Shown here: one piece after another, positions 26,860-35,141 of the stretch
How positions within the stretch are numbered: position 1 is the stretch's first letter
Layout of the letters: every line of letters starts with the position of its first letter
DNA from: Chryseobacterium indologenes
GTDB lineage: Bacteria; Bacteroidota; Bacteroidia; Flavobacteriales; Weeksellaceae
Direction: 5' to 3'
Assembly (NCBI GenBank): GCA_002439165.1
Contig: DJTE01000033.1
Location: 202,488-266,487 of the forward strand
Length of the DNA stretch: 64,000 nt
The notes under the pieces: generated by a model
The model's input: only the letters and a program-made list of their open reading frames with translations
Databases searched by the model: none
What the model was told of the DNA's origin: nothing
Position numbers and translations under genes: made by a program

Positions 26860-28779
26860 ATGATAAAAATTACACTTCCAGACAACAGCGTCAGAGAGTT
26901 CGAAGGAGAAGTTACTCCTTTAGATGTGGCAAAATCTATCAGCGAGGGATTGGCTAGAAATACCATTTCCGCAGTTGTAAACGGTAAACAGGTAGAAACC
27001 ACCACACCTATAACGACGGATTCAACGGTACAGCTGCTTACCTGGAATGATGATCTTGGAAAGAAAGCTTTCTGGCATTCTTCTGCCCACCTGCTGGCGC
27101 AGGCTATCCTTGAGTTTTATCCTAATGCTAAGCTGACCATTGGTCCTGCTATTGAAAGCGGATTCTATTATGATGTAGACTTCGGAGACGAAAGCTTATC
27201 TGAAAAAGACTTTGAGAAGATTGAAAAGAAAGTTTTGGAAAATGCCAAAAAAGGTTCAACATTCTCGCTATACCCTGTTTCTAAAGAAGAAGCATTAAAA
27301 GTTTATGCAGATAATCCTTATAAAGTAGAACTGATCTCTAATCTGAATGACGGAGAGATCACTTTTGTAACTCATGATGATTTCACGGATCTATGCCGTG
27401 GAGGCCACATTCCTAATACCGGCATCGTAAAAGCGGTTAAAATTCTAAACGCGGCAGGAGCTTACTGGAGAGGAAATGAGAAAAACCCACAGCTGACAAG
27501 AGTTTACGGTATTTCTTTCCCTAAACAGAAAGATCTTACCGAGTATCTTGAAAGACTGGAAGAGGCTAAAAGAAGAGACCACAGAAAACTAGGTAAAGAA
27601 CTTGGAATTTTTGCATTTTCTGAGAAAGTAGGTGCCGGGCTGCCGTTATGGCTGCCAAAAGGAACCGCTTTGAGAAGAAAACTGGAGAATTTCCTTTCTG
27701 CTGCTCAGAAAAAAGGCGGTTATGAATTCGTAATGTCTCCGCATATCGGGGCTAAAGAGTTGTATGTAACTTCCGGGCACTGGGATAAATACGGAGCGGA
27801 CAGCTTTCAGCCGATCAAAACACCGAATGAGGGTGAAGAATTCATGCTGAAGCCAATGAACTGTCCTCACCACTGCGAAATCTATAAAACTTCACAATGG
27901 AGTTACAGGGATCTTCCGAAAAGATATGCAGAATTCGGAACCGTATACCGGTATGAGCAGAGTGGAGAACTTCACGGGCTGACAAGAGTTCGCGGGTTTA
28001 CTCAGGATGACGCTCACCTATTCTGTACTCCGGATCAGCTTTTAGGAGAATTTGAAGCGGTAATTGATCTTGTTCTTTATGTGTTCAGATCTTTAGGTTT
28101 TGAGGATTTTGTAACACAGGTTTCTTTAAGAGACCCTGAAAACAGAGAAAAATATATCGGATCTGACGAGAACTGGGAAAAAGCGGAAAATGCCATCATT
28201 ACTGCGGCTAAAAACAAGAACCTTAAAACGGTGATAGAATACGGTGAAGCAGCCTTCTACGGTCCGAAACTGGATTTCATGGTGAAAGATGCCTTAGGAA
28301 GAAGATGGCAGCTGGGTACGATCCAGGTAGACTACAATTTACCGGAAAGATTTGACCTTCACTACATCGGAAACGATAATGAGAAGCACAGACCGGTAAT
28401 GATCCACAGAGCCCCATTCGGTTCTATGGAGCGTTTTATCGCGATCCTTCTGGAGAATACCGCAGGAGATTTCCCGTTATGGCTGAGCCCTGACCAGTTT
28501 ATTATTCTTCCGATCAGTGAAAAATATGTAGATTATGCAAAAAAAGTTTCACAATTTTTGGAAAATCACGATATTAGCGGTCAGATTGACGACAGAAATG
28601 AGAAGACCGGTAAAAAGATCCGTGATGCTGAATTGAACAAGATTCCATTCATGCTGGTAGTAGGTGAAAATGAAGAAAAAGACGGCACAATTTCTGTAAG
28701 AAGACGTGGTGAAGGAGACCTCGGAGTGATGAATATGGAGGATTTTGTTTCTTATTTCAAGAAAGAGTCTGCCATCTAA
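26860..28779 (+). CDS. thrS: Threonyl-tRNA synthetase
   Basis: 639 aa, full length. Order: TGS domain (residues 1-60), editing domain with HSSAHLLAQA (HxxxH) and CRGGHIPNTG, class II catalytic core with motif 2 FGTVYRYEQSGELHGLTRVR and zinc ligands in MNCPHHCE, motif 3 HRAPFGSMERF, and the anticodon-binding domain from about residue 545. It charges tRNA-Thr in the cytosol. It is upstream of infC, the common bacterial order thrS-infC-rpmI-rplT. Confidence 0.97.
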   Translation: MIKITLPDNSVREFEGEVTPLDVAKSISEGLARNTISAVVNGKQVETTTPITTDSTVQLLTWNDDLGKKAFWHSSAHLLAQAILEFYPNAKLTIGPAIESGFYYDVDFGDESLSEKDFEKIEKKVLENAKKGSTFSLYPVSKEEALKVYADNPYKVELISNLNDGEITFVTHDDFTDLCRGGHIPNTGIVKAVKILNAAGAYWRGNEKNPQLTRVYGISFPKQKDLTEYLERLEEAKRRDHRKLGKELGIFAFSEKVGAGLPLWLPKGTALRRKLENFLSAAQKKGGYEFVMSPHIGAKELYVTSGHWDKYGADSFQPIKTPNEGEEFMLKPMNCPHHCEIYKTSQWSYRDLPKRYAEFGTVYRYEQSGELHGLTRVRGFTQDDAHLFCTPDQLLGEFEAVIDLVLYVFRSLGFEDFVTQVSLRDPENREKYIGSDENWEKAENAIITAAKNKNLKTVIEYGEAAFYGPKLDFMVKDALGRRWQLGTIQVDYNLPERFDLHYIGNDNEKHRPVMIHRAPFGSMERFIAILLENTAGDFPLWLSPDQFIILPISEKYVDYAKKVSQFLENHDISGQIDDRNEKTGKKIRDAELNKIPFMLVVGENEEKDGTISVRRRGEGDLGVMNMEDFVSYFKKESAI

Positions 28780-28867
28780 ATAAAAAAATTAAAGTATTGA
28801 GAAATTCAGCAGATTAATCTCTCATTCTTTTGATAAAATAGTAATTAACCAATAAAATTATAATACA

Positions 28868-29428
28868 ATAGCACAAAGATTTAACAACAGGGGCCCACAG
28901 AGACGTCCGGTACAGGAGGACGCACACTTGATCAACGATAAAATTCGTGTGAGAGAGCTTCGTTTAGTGGGCGATAACGTAGAGCCGGGAGTTTATCCAA
29001 TTGATAAAGCAAGACAGCTTGCCACAGAGCAGGAGCTTGATCTGGTAGTAATCTCCGATAAGGCTGAGCCTTTTATTGCAAGGATATTAGACTATAAGAA
29101 GTTTTTATACGAGCAAAAGAAAAAGCAGAAGGAACTTAAAGCCAAGCAGGTGAAGGTAGTGGTAAAAGAGATCCGTTTCGGGCCTCAGACAGATGACCAC
29201 GATTATGAATTCAAGAAGAAGCATGCTGAAAAATTCCTTGAAGAAGGTTCAAAATTAAAGACCTACGTATTTTTTAAAGGACGTTCTATTATCTTTAAAG
29301 ACCAGGGAGAAATCTTACTTCTGAAACTAGCCCAGGAACTGGAGCACGTTGGGAAAGTAGACCAGCTTCCCAAATTGGAAGGAAAGAGAATGATCATGAT
29401 GATGAGTCCTAAAAAACCGGCTAAATAA
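28868..29428 (+). CDS. infC: Translation initiation factor IF-3, predicted AUA start
   Basis: 186 aa if read from ATA at 28868: AQRFNNRGPQRRPVQEDAHL then INDKIRVRELRLVG. The first ATG-free in-frame alternative is TTG 28928, giving 166 aa but cutting off the basic N-terminal extension that flavobacterial IF-3 proteins have. infC in other bacteria uses a rare AUU-type start so that IF-3 controls its own translation; an AUA here would fit. The core contains IARILDYKKFLYEQKKKQ, VKEIRFGPQTDDHDYEFK and VFFKGRSIIFKDQGE. It binds the 30S subunit. Confidence 0.9.
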   Translation: MAQRFNNRGPQRRPVQEDAHLINDKIRVRELRLVGDNVEPGVYPIDKARQLATEQELDLVVISDKAEPFIARILDYKKFLYEQKKKQKELKAKQVKVVVKEIRFGPQTDDHDYEFKKKHAEKFLEEGSKLKTYVFFKGRSIIFKDQGEILLLKLAQELEHVGKVDQLPKLEGKRMIMMMSPKKPAK

Positions 29429-29433
29429 AATAT

Positions 29434-29468
29434 AAAAGCTACCTCAAACGGGGTAGCTTTCTTTTTTT
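29434..29468 (+). terminator. Strong terminator after infC
   Basis: AAAGCTACC / GGTAGCTTT stem followed by CTTTTTTT. It separates infC from rpmI-rplT transcriptionally. Confidence 0.9.
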
Positions 29469-29678
29469 ACCGTTATTCTGCTCTGCAATGCAGATATTTT
29501 ATCAATTCATACCCGAATAACGAATCCTTTTCATAAGGTTTAAACAGATCCTGTTTTATTAATTAATCTTAAATATTATCCTACATCAATATTCTGTGAA
29601 AGAATTAGCCCTAGATTTGCTGTACTCTCAATAAAACCGAAATATTCATCAAAATATTAATCACTAAAAAGCAGAACA

Positions 29679-30503
29679 ATGAGCACATTTCAATTAAAAG
29701 ACGGAACAGAGATTTATTACAAAGACTGGGGAAAAGGACAGCCTGTATTTTTTCATCACGGATGGCCGCTATCCGGAGATGATTGGGACACCCAGATGTT
29801 TTTCTTCCTTGAAAAGGGTTTTCGTGTTATTGCCCATGACCGGAGAGGGCATGGAAGATCCAGCCAGGTAGAAACAGGGCATGATATGGACACTTATGCT
29901 TCTGATGTGGCAGAACTTACAGAATTTCTGGATTTAAAGGATGCTATTCACGTTGGCCATTCTACCGGAGGTGGAGAAGCTATCCGCTATGCCGCAAAAT
30001 ACGGAGGTAACGGAAGAGTTTCAAAAGTGGTATTGATCAGTGCAGTACCTCCTGTCATGGTGCAGAGCGAGAGCAATCCTGAGGGAACTCCTATTTCTGT
30101 ATTTGATGAGATCCGCTACAATACAGCCAATAACAGATCCCAGTTTTATATCGATATTACGCTTCCTTTCTACGGATTTAACAGAGAAGGCGCCAATGTA
30201 TCTGAAGGAATCCGCAGAAACTGGTGGAGACAGGGAATGATGGGGTCTATTAAGGCGCACTACGATTGTGTTAAAGTTTTCTCCGAAACAGACTTTACGG
30301 AAGATCTTAAAAGTGTGGATTTCCCTGTACTGGTAATGCATGGAGAAGATGACCAGATTGTACCTTATAAAGATGCAGGCGTTAAATCGGCACAGCTTCT
30401 GAAGAACGGTAAGCTCATCACTTATCCCGGATTCCCTCACGGTATGCCGACCACGGAAGCGGAAACGATCAATAAGGACCTGCTGGAGTTTTTCAATTCA
30501 TAG
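29679..30503 (+). CDS. Alpha/beta hydrolase, non-heme chloroperoxidase/esterase type
   Basis: 274 aa, no signal peptide. Hydrolase features: FFHHGWPLSGDDWD (oxyanion HGxP), HDRRGHGRSS, the nucleophile elbow GHSTGGGE (Ser near residue 98), Asp in MHGEDDQIVP and His in GFPHGMP. This pattern matches cofactor-free haloperoxidases/arylesterases; the substrate is unknown. It sits between infC and rpmI-rplT with strong terminators on either side, so it appears inserted into the conserved ribosomal order. Confidence 0.88.
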   Translation: MSTFQLKDGTEIYYKDWGKGQPVFFHHGWPLSGDDWDTQMFFFLEKGFRVIAHDRRGHGRSSQVETGHDMDTYASDVAELTEFLDLKDAIHVGHSTGGGEAIRYAAKYGGNGRVSKVVLISAVPPVMVQSESNPEGTPISVFDEIRYNTANNRSQFYIDITLPFYGFNREGANVSEGIRRNWWRQGMMGSIKAHYDCVKVFSETDFTEDLKSVDFPVLVMHGEDDQIVPYKDAGVKSAQLLKNGKLITYPGFPHGMPTTEAETINKDLLEFFNS

Positions 30504-30529
30504 ATTTCAGTTATACCATAAATAAACCT

Positions 30530-30559
30530 ACTGCAGACAGGCTGTCTGCAGTTTTTTTT
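30530..30559 (+). terminator. Perfect terminator hairpin
   Basis: ACTGCAGACAG / CTGTCTGCAGT with a one-base centre and eight T. Confidence 0.9.
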
Positions 30560-30711
30560 CACCATATCATCAGGTTGGTTATAAGATTGACAGTGCTGAT
30601 TTTCAATACAGAACTGTTCAGAATAATGATAAAATCAGAATTTCTATTATTCTTAAAAAATAATATCTCAACACATTCCCGGAGACAGGGGCGAAATTAA
30701 ATCTTTTTTCG

Positions 30712-30719
30712 TATCTTTG
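30712..30719 (+). promoter_or_regulatory. -7 element of rpmI-rplT
   Basis: TATCTTTG, perfect TAnnTTTG, about 75 bp before the rpmI ATG, leaving a leader that could hold a ribosomal-protein autoregulatory structure (not resolved by eye). Confidence 0.55.
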
Positions 30720-30793
30720 CAAACTGTTATTCCTAAGTAATTTAGGAACCATGGACAAGATATTGATAACAAAAACAATAAAAAAGCAAAACA

Positions 30794-30991
30794 ATGCCAA
30801 AATTAAAAACGAAATCAGGTGCTAAGAAACGTTTTGCTCTTACCGGATCTGGTAAGATCAAAAGAAAAAATGCTTTCAAAAGCCACATCTTAACTAAGAA
30901 AGAAACTAAGCAGAAGAGAAATCTTACGCAGACTTCTTACGTTGCTGCTGTGGACACAAAGAGCGTTCTACGTCAATTAGCCATTAAGTAG
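30794..30991 (+). CDS. rpmI: 50S ribosomal protein L35
   Basis: 65 aa, highly basic. PKLKTKSGAKKRFALTGSGK is the L35 signature. It is followed by rplT at 118 bp. Confidence 0.97.
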   Translation: MPKLKTKSGAKKRFALTGSGKIKRKNAFKSHILTKKETKQKRNLTQTSYVAAVDTKSVLRQLAIK

Positions 30992-31109
30992 TTTTTATAA
31001 ATCTATATCCGGTTTATAAGAATTCAAAACAAATTCAAAATTTTAACCCTGAAACGGAGCCACTAAGAGAATTTTATATTCCGCCCTTTTCAAAAAAACA
31101 ATTTAAATT

Positions 31110-31454
31110 ATGCCTAGATCAGTAAATGCAGTAGCTTCAAGAGCTCGCAGAAAGAAAATTTTTAAGCAAGCTAAAGGTTTTTTCGGTAGAAGAAAGAACG
31201 TTTGGACGGTAGCTAAAAATGCGGTAGAAAAAGCAATGCAATATGCTTACCGCGGAAGAAAAGAGAAAAAGAGAAATTTCAGAGCACTTTGGATCACTCG
31301 TATCAATGCGGGTACAAGAGAGCACGGAATGTCTTACTCTCAGTTTATGGGAGCTCTTAAAAAGAACAACATTGAGCTTAACAGAAAAGTTTTAGCAGAT
31401 TTAGCAATGAATCACCCTGAAGCTTTCAAAGCTGTTGTAGATCAAGTAAAATAA
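31110..31454 (+). CDS. rplT: 50S ribosomal protein L20
   Basis: 114 aa. PRSVNAVASRARRKKIFKQA and RALWITRINAGTREHGMSYS are classical L20 segments. It is an early assembly protein of the large subunit, and in other bacteria the autoregulator of the infC-rpmI-rplT unit. Confidence 0.97.
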   Translation: MPRSVNAVASRARRKKIFKQAKGFFGRRKNVWTVAKNAVEKAMQYAYRGRKEKKRNFRALWITRINAGTREHGMSYSQFMGALKKNNIELNRKVLADLAMNHPEAFKAVVDQVK

Positions 31455-31478
31455 TGTAGAACTTTTGTTATCAATATG

Positions 31479-31506
31479 AATCCCGGGCTTTTGTCCGGGA
31501 TTTTTC
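31479..31506 (+). terminator. Terminator after rplT
   Basis: AATCCCGG / CCGGGATT stem with TTTTC tail. Confidence 0.8.
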
Positions 31507-31660
31507 TGTTCAGAAAATTACTTTCAGCTTTGGGACCAGTCCCCTACAAAAAAGTTGTAAAAAAATTCTGCTAAAGCAAATAAATTATGGCCGCAGCTAT
31601 ATTTTCCCTGAAATTCATTTTTTAGCCCGGATCCGGATTAAGGAGTTTAAGCACAACAGG

Positions 31661-31796
31661 TGGGAAGCCGGAAGAACAAGGCCGGAAGTTACCTCTAATC
31701 ATAAATACTGAAAGCTGCTGTAAAATCAAATTAACTTAAAAAAAAGATACGTCTGTTATGAACGATCTTCAGAGTTCCTTCCTTCATCTTCCCACT
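31661..31796. repeat. Dispersed GGAAG-bounded element, copy 2
   Basis: It starts GGGAAGCCGGAAG and ends CCTTCATCTTCCC, so the ends are inverted. The interior (TACTGAAAGCTGCTGTAAAA and AACGATCTTCAGAGTTCC) aligns with the minus strand of 4322-4449. The rest of the 31507-31997 gap has no gene; it probably contains the promoter of the next gene (TACATTTG at about 31960). Confidence 0.55.
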
Positions 31797-31997
31797 TCAA
31801 TTATATCAATGAAAAATTATCATTATAAATTGAGTTTTTAAAGTAAAAAATAAACATAAATGAAAATAATAGTGAATAATTTATTTGTCATTATTCAATA
31901 AAAATTACAGGAAAGAATCTTTGGTTTTTATGAAATAAAATCCGTTTTTATTATCTACATTTGCTGAATTATTGAATCTGTAAAATTTTATCTAAAA

Positions 31998-33182
31998 GTG
32001 AAAAAAATAACGACTATTATCCTTCTTTCCTTATCGGCTTACAGCCTTCACGGTCAAAATTTTATTCAGGCTTATCAGGACAGAGCGAACAAGGTCTCCC
32101 AAACCAATATAACATCCAATCTTCAGGCATTTGCTGATTTAGGCGTAAAAACAACCGGTTCAGCAGCCAATACAAATGCTTTCAACTGGATCAAAAATAA
32201 ATATCTTTCCTATGGTTATACCGCCGGACAGATTGTAGAGGATCCTTTTACTTTTGATTATAATAATTCTACAATAAGTTCGAAGAATCTTGTTATTACC
32301 AAAACAGGAACGCTTTATCCCAATACCTATGTGATTATCTGTGCACATTATGATACCATAGCAGGACCTGGTGTGAACGATAACGGCAGCGGTACCTCTA
32401 TTCTTCTGGAAGCTGCCAGGATCCTGAAAAATGTTCCTACCGACTATTCTATAAAATTTATTCATTTTTCCGGAGAGGAACAGGGGCTTTACGGAAGCGA
32501 ACATTATGCAAACGAAGTGGTTTATCAGAATAACAGCCGTAATATTGATGTAAAGCTGGTATTCAATATAGATCAGGTAGGAGGCCAGCTGGGCAATAAC
32601 AATACTACGATCAAATGTGAGAGAGATATCAGCGGGCTGACCACCAACAATGCCATGTCTAACCAGATCACCCAGGAGCTGGCTACCTGCACGGAATTAT
32701 ATTCTCCGTTACAGACTGTGATCACCAATGCCTATTCATCAGATTATATCCCATTTGAACAGAAAAATGAGGTGATTACCGGTTTTTATGAAAATATACA
32801 GAGTTCCCGCCCTCATACACCGAATGATACTTTTGCCAATGTAGATCCTGTGTATGTTTATAAAATAGGTAAAGCAGCTGTGGGGGCCCTTCAGCATTTT
32901 GCTTCTGCTTCCAGTGTATTGGGAACTGAGGAAGTGCATACTGAAAATTCACTGACTGCCGTAAAAATATATCCTAATCCGGCGAAAGATGCTCTCCATA
33001 TTGAAATGCCTGAAAACATTAAGAACTTTCATGTAGAAATCAGTGATATGAATGGCCGCCTTCTGTTGAATTCAAAAGATGAAAACAAAATAGCGACCTC
33101 AGGGCTGGCCGGCGGAATGTACATGGTTACTGTAAAATCCGATAAAAGTACCGTGACCAGAAAGGTCATTATTGAAAAATAG
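31998..33182 (+). CDS. Secreted M28 family zinc aminopeptidase with T9SS sorting domain
   Basis: A 394-aa protein with GTG start and signal peptide (ITTIILLSLSAYSLHGQ). The M28 domain shows the zinc ligands ICAHYDTI, GVNDNGSGTS and the catalytic/ligand pair FSGEEQGLYGS. It is followed by a T9SS type A sorting domain from about residue 316 (VKIYPNPAKDALHIEM ... TVTRKVIIEK). It should be an extracellular aminopeptidase. The next gene is a tandem duplicate starting 18 bp downstream. Confidence 0.9.
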   Translation: MKKITTIILLSLSAYSLHGQNFIQAYQDRANKVSQTNITSNLQAFADLGVKTTGSAANTNAFNWIKNKYLSYGYTAGQIVEDPFTFDYNNSTISSKNLVITKTGTLYPNTYVIICAHYDTIAGPGVNDNGSGTSILLEAARILKNVPTDYSIKFIHFSGEEQGLYGSEHYANEVVYQNNSRNIDVKLVFNIDQVGGQLGNNNTTIKCERDISGLTTNNAMSNQITQELATCTELYSPLQTVITNAYSSDYIPFEQKNEVITGFYENIQSSRPHTPNDTFANVDPVYVYKIGKAAVGALQHFASASSVLGTEEVHTENSLTAVKIYPNPAKDALHIEMPENIKNFHVEISDMNGRLLLNSKDENKIATSGLAGGMYMVTVKSDKSTVTRKVIIEK

Positions 33183-33200
33183 ACACCCCCTACCCATCAT

Positions 33201-34382
33201 ATGAAAAAACTTACCACTATTTTAATGGCATCATTTGTATTCCAAAACATGGGTGCCCAGAATTTTATTCAGGCTTACAAAGACAGGGCTGATATGGTTT
33301 CGCAAACCAATATCACCACCAATCTGCAGGATTTTGCCAATTTAGGCATTAAGACAACAGGATCTGTAAATAATGCCAATGCACTCAACTGGATCAAAAA
33401 TAAGTACCTTTCTTATGGTTATTCTGCCTCCCAGATTGCGGAAGACCCTTTTACATTCAGCGGTACAAGCTCTAAAAACCTTGTCATTACCAAGACAGGA
33501 ACGGTGTATCCCAACAAATATGTGATTATCTGCGGGCATTTTGACAGCATCTACGGTCCCGGTGTAAATGATAACGGGAGCGGAACGTCTATTATTCTGG
33601 AAGCAGCGAGGATCCTGAGAAATGTACCTACGGAATATTCTATTAAATTCATTCATTTTTCGGGTGAAGAGCAGGGACTGAAAGGAAGTTACCATTATGC
33701 CAATAATATTGCTTATCAGGGAAATACAAGGGTTCTGGATATTAAACTGGTCTTCAATCTGGATCAGGTAGGCGGTGTTATGGGTAATGACAATAATGTA
33801 GTCTACTGTGATCAGGATCTGGGGGGATTAACGGGTAATAATGCGGCATCAGCAGCTGTAACGCAGCAGCTCAGAAACTGTACGGCACTCTACTCTCCTC
33901 TTCAGACAGAAGTTGATCCGGCTGAAGACACAGACTACATTCCGTTTGAAAGAAAAGGAGAAGTTATTACAGGCTTTTTTGAAAGAATTAGAAGCTCTTA
34001 TCCTCACAGTGATGAAGATACCTTTGAGAATACAGACCCTGTATATATTTATAAAATAGGAAAAGCATCTGTGGGGGCGCTTCAGCACTTTGCCGTAGCA
34101 TCCACTTCCAACCTACTGATGGGAACACAGGAAAACGCTGCAAAATCAATTGAATCTGTTGTCATATACCCCAACCCTTCCAAAGATGTGATCTCCATTA
34201 AATTTCCCGGTATGAAAGTAAAAGACCTGAGCTTTGAAATCACCGATCTGTCCGGGAGATCCCTTCTGAAGAAAGATAACGAAAGTGAAATCGATATCTC
34301 AGAACTGGCCAACGGAGCTTATATTGGAATCATTAAAGCAGGAGATCAGAAAGCTGTTCGCAAAGTTCTAATAAACAGATAA
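33201..34382 (+). CDS. Secreted M28 family zinc aminopeptidase with T9SS sorting domain, tandem paralog
   Basis: 393 aa, co-linear with the upstream gene: the same NFIQAYKDRADMVSQTNITT start, ICGHFDSIYGPGVNDNGSGT zinc-binding region, FSGEEQGLKGS and a C-terminal sorting domain (VVIYPNPSKDVISIKF). Divergence is spread evenly, suggesting an old duplication. Notable change: HYDT became HFDS at the first zinc-ligand segment; His and Asp are kept. Ends before a good terminator. Confidence 0.9.
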   Translation: MKKLTTILMASFVFQNMGAQNFIQAYKDRADMVSQTNITTNLQDFANLGIKTTGSVNNANALNWIKNKYLSYGYSASQIAEDPFTFSGTSSKNLVITKTGTVYPNKYVIICGHFDSIYGPGVNDNGSGTSIILEAARILRNVPTEYSIKFIHFSGEEQGLKGSYHYANNIAYQGNTRVLDIKLVFNLDQVGGVMGNDNNVVYCDQDLGGLTGNNAASAAVTQQLRNCTALYSPLQTEVDPAEDTDYIPFERKGEVITGFFERIRSSYPHSDEDTFENTDPVYIYKIGKASVGALQHFAVASTSNLLMGTQENAAKSIESVVIYPNPSKDVISIKFPGMKVKDLSFEITDLSGRSLLKKDNESEIDISELANGAYIGIIKAGDQKAVRKVLINR

Positions 34383-34416
34383 TTGAATACATTAAAATAA
34401 AGTAAAATATAATACA

Positions 34417-34443
34417 AAAGCAGGAATCATTTTCCTGCTTTTC
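34417..34443 (+). terminator. Rho-independent terminator
   Basis: AAAGCAGGAA / TTCCTGCTTTT stem, end of the M28 pair. Confidence 0.85.
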
Positions 34444-34551
34444 TCATTCATATTTATCGTTACATTTTACTTATAAATAACCTGCCATTATTTATAGAAT
34501 CTCTAAAATGTTCAGTTGAGTGAAATGTAGTCGTTGGTTGATTACTTACTA

Positions 34552-35094
34552 TTATTTCACTTCTATTGTTTTAAAAATCTCTAAAAATATTTTTTTATTC
34601 GTCTCACTCAGATCATTGCTTATGATGGCAAACTTACTTTTATGGCTGTTTATGCTGTCAAGATAAATTCCTATTGCCCCCTTTTTTTCTTTTTTAGGCA
34701 GCATCACCTGCGCTATATTTTTATTGATGGTATCGTAATAATAGTAATTATCATTGTAAATACCGTTTTTATAATCCTGTTCAAAATTCCTGGAATAATA
34801 AATCGTGGTCTCTTCAGACTTCACTTTATCATATATTTCTTTTTCGGGAGTAAGCGAATATTCTTCAACAAAAGGTTTATAATAAACACCTCTGTAAACG
34901 GAGCCTATTATTTTTTTACCTGAAACAATGTCATAAACCTCTGTATCTGTACTTTTTGCTTTAACCAAAGAAAAAGATGATGGTATTTTAAAGCTTACAT
35001 TGCCTATTTTTTCTGTTTTGAAAGTATTACTCTCTTTTTTCTCGCAAGAGTTAAAGGCTATAAATATTAACGAAATAAAAAAGGATTTGTACAT
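34552..35094 (-). CDS. Lipoprotein of unknown function next to a YD-repeat protein
   Basis: 180 aa from ATG 35094: MYKSFFISLIFIAFNSCEKK is a lipoprotein signal with Cys17. Starts further upstream (35112, 35130) would put extra residues before the signal. The rest is a soluble domain with NVSFKIPSSFSLV and a Tyr-rich YNDNYYYYDT; I recognise no family. It follows the YD-repeat gene on the same strand with a short gap, as immunity or accessory genes often follow RHS genes, but that role is a guess. Confidence 0.65.
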   Translation of the reverse strand: MYKSFFISLIFIAFNSCEKKESNTFKTEKIGNVSFKIPSSFSLVKAKSTDTEVYDIVSGKKIIGSVYRGVYYKPFVEEYSLTPEKEIYDKVKSEETTIYYSRNFEQDYKNGIYNDNYYYYDTINKNIAQVMLPKKEKKGAIGIYLDSINSHKSKFAIISNDLSETNKKIFLEIFKTIEVK

Positions 35095-35141
35095 GGTTAT
35101 ATTCAGAGACATTTTATAATTTACAAACATAATTAAAATTA

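Noticed and set aside
30720..30793. L20-type ribosomal leader RNA before rpmI
   Set aside because: The leader is long enough, but I could not identify the characteristic stems by eye, so it is not called.
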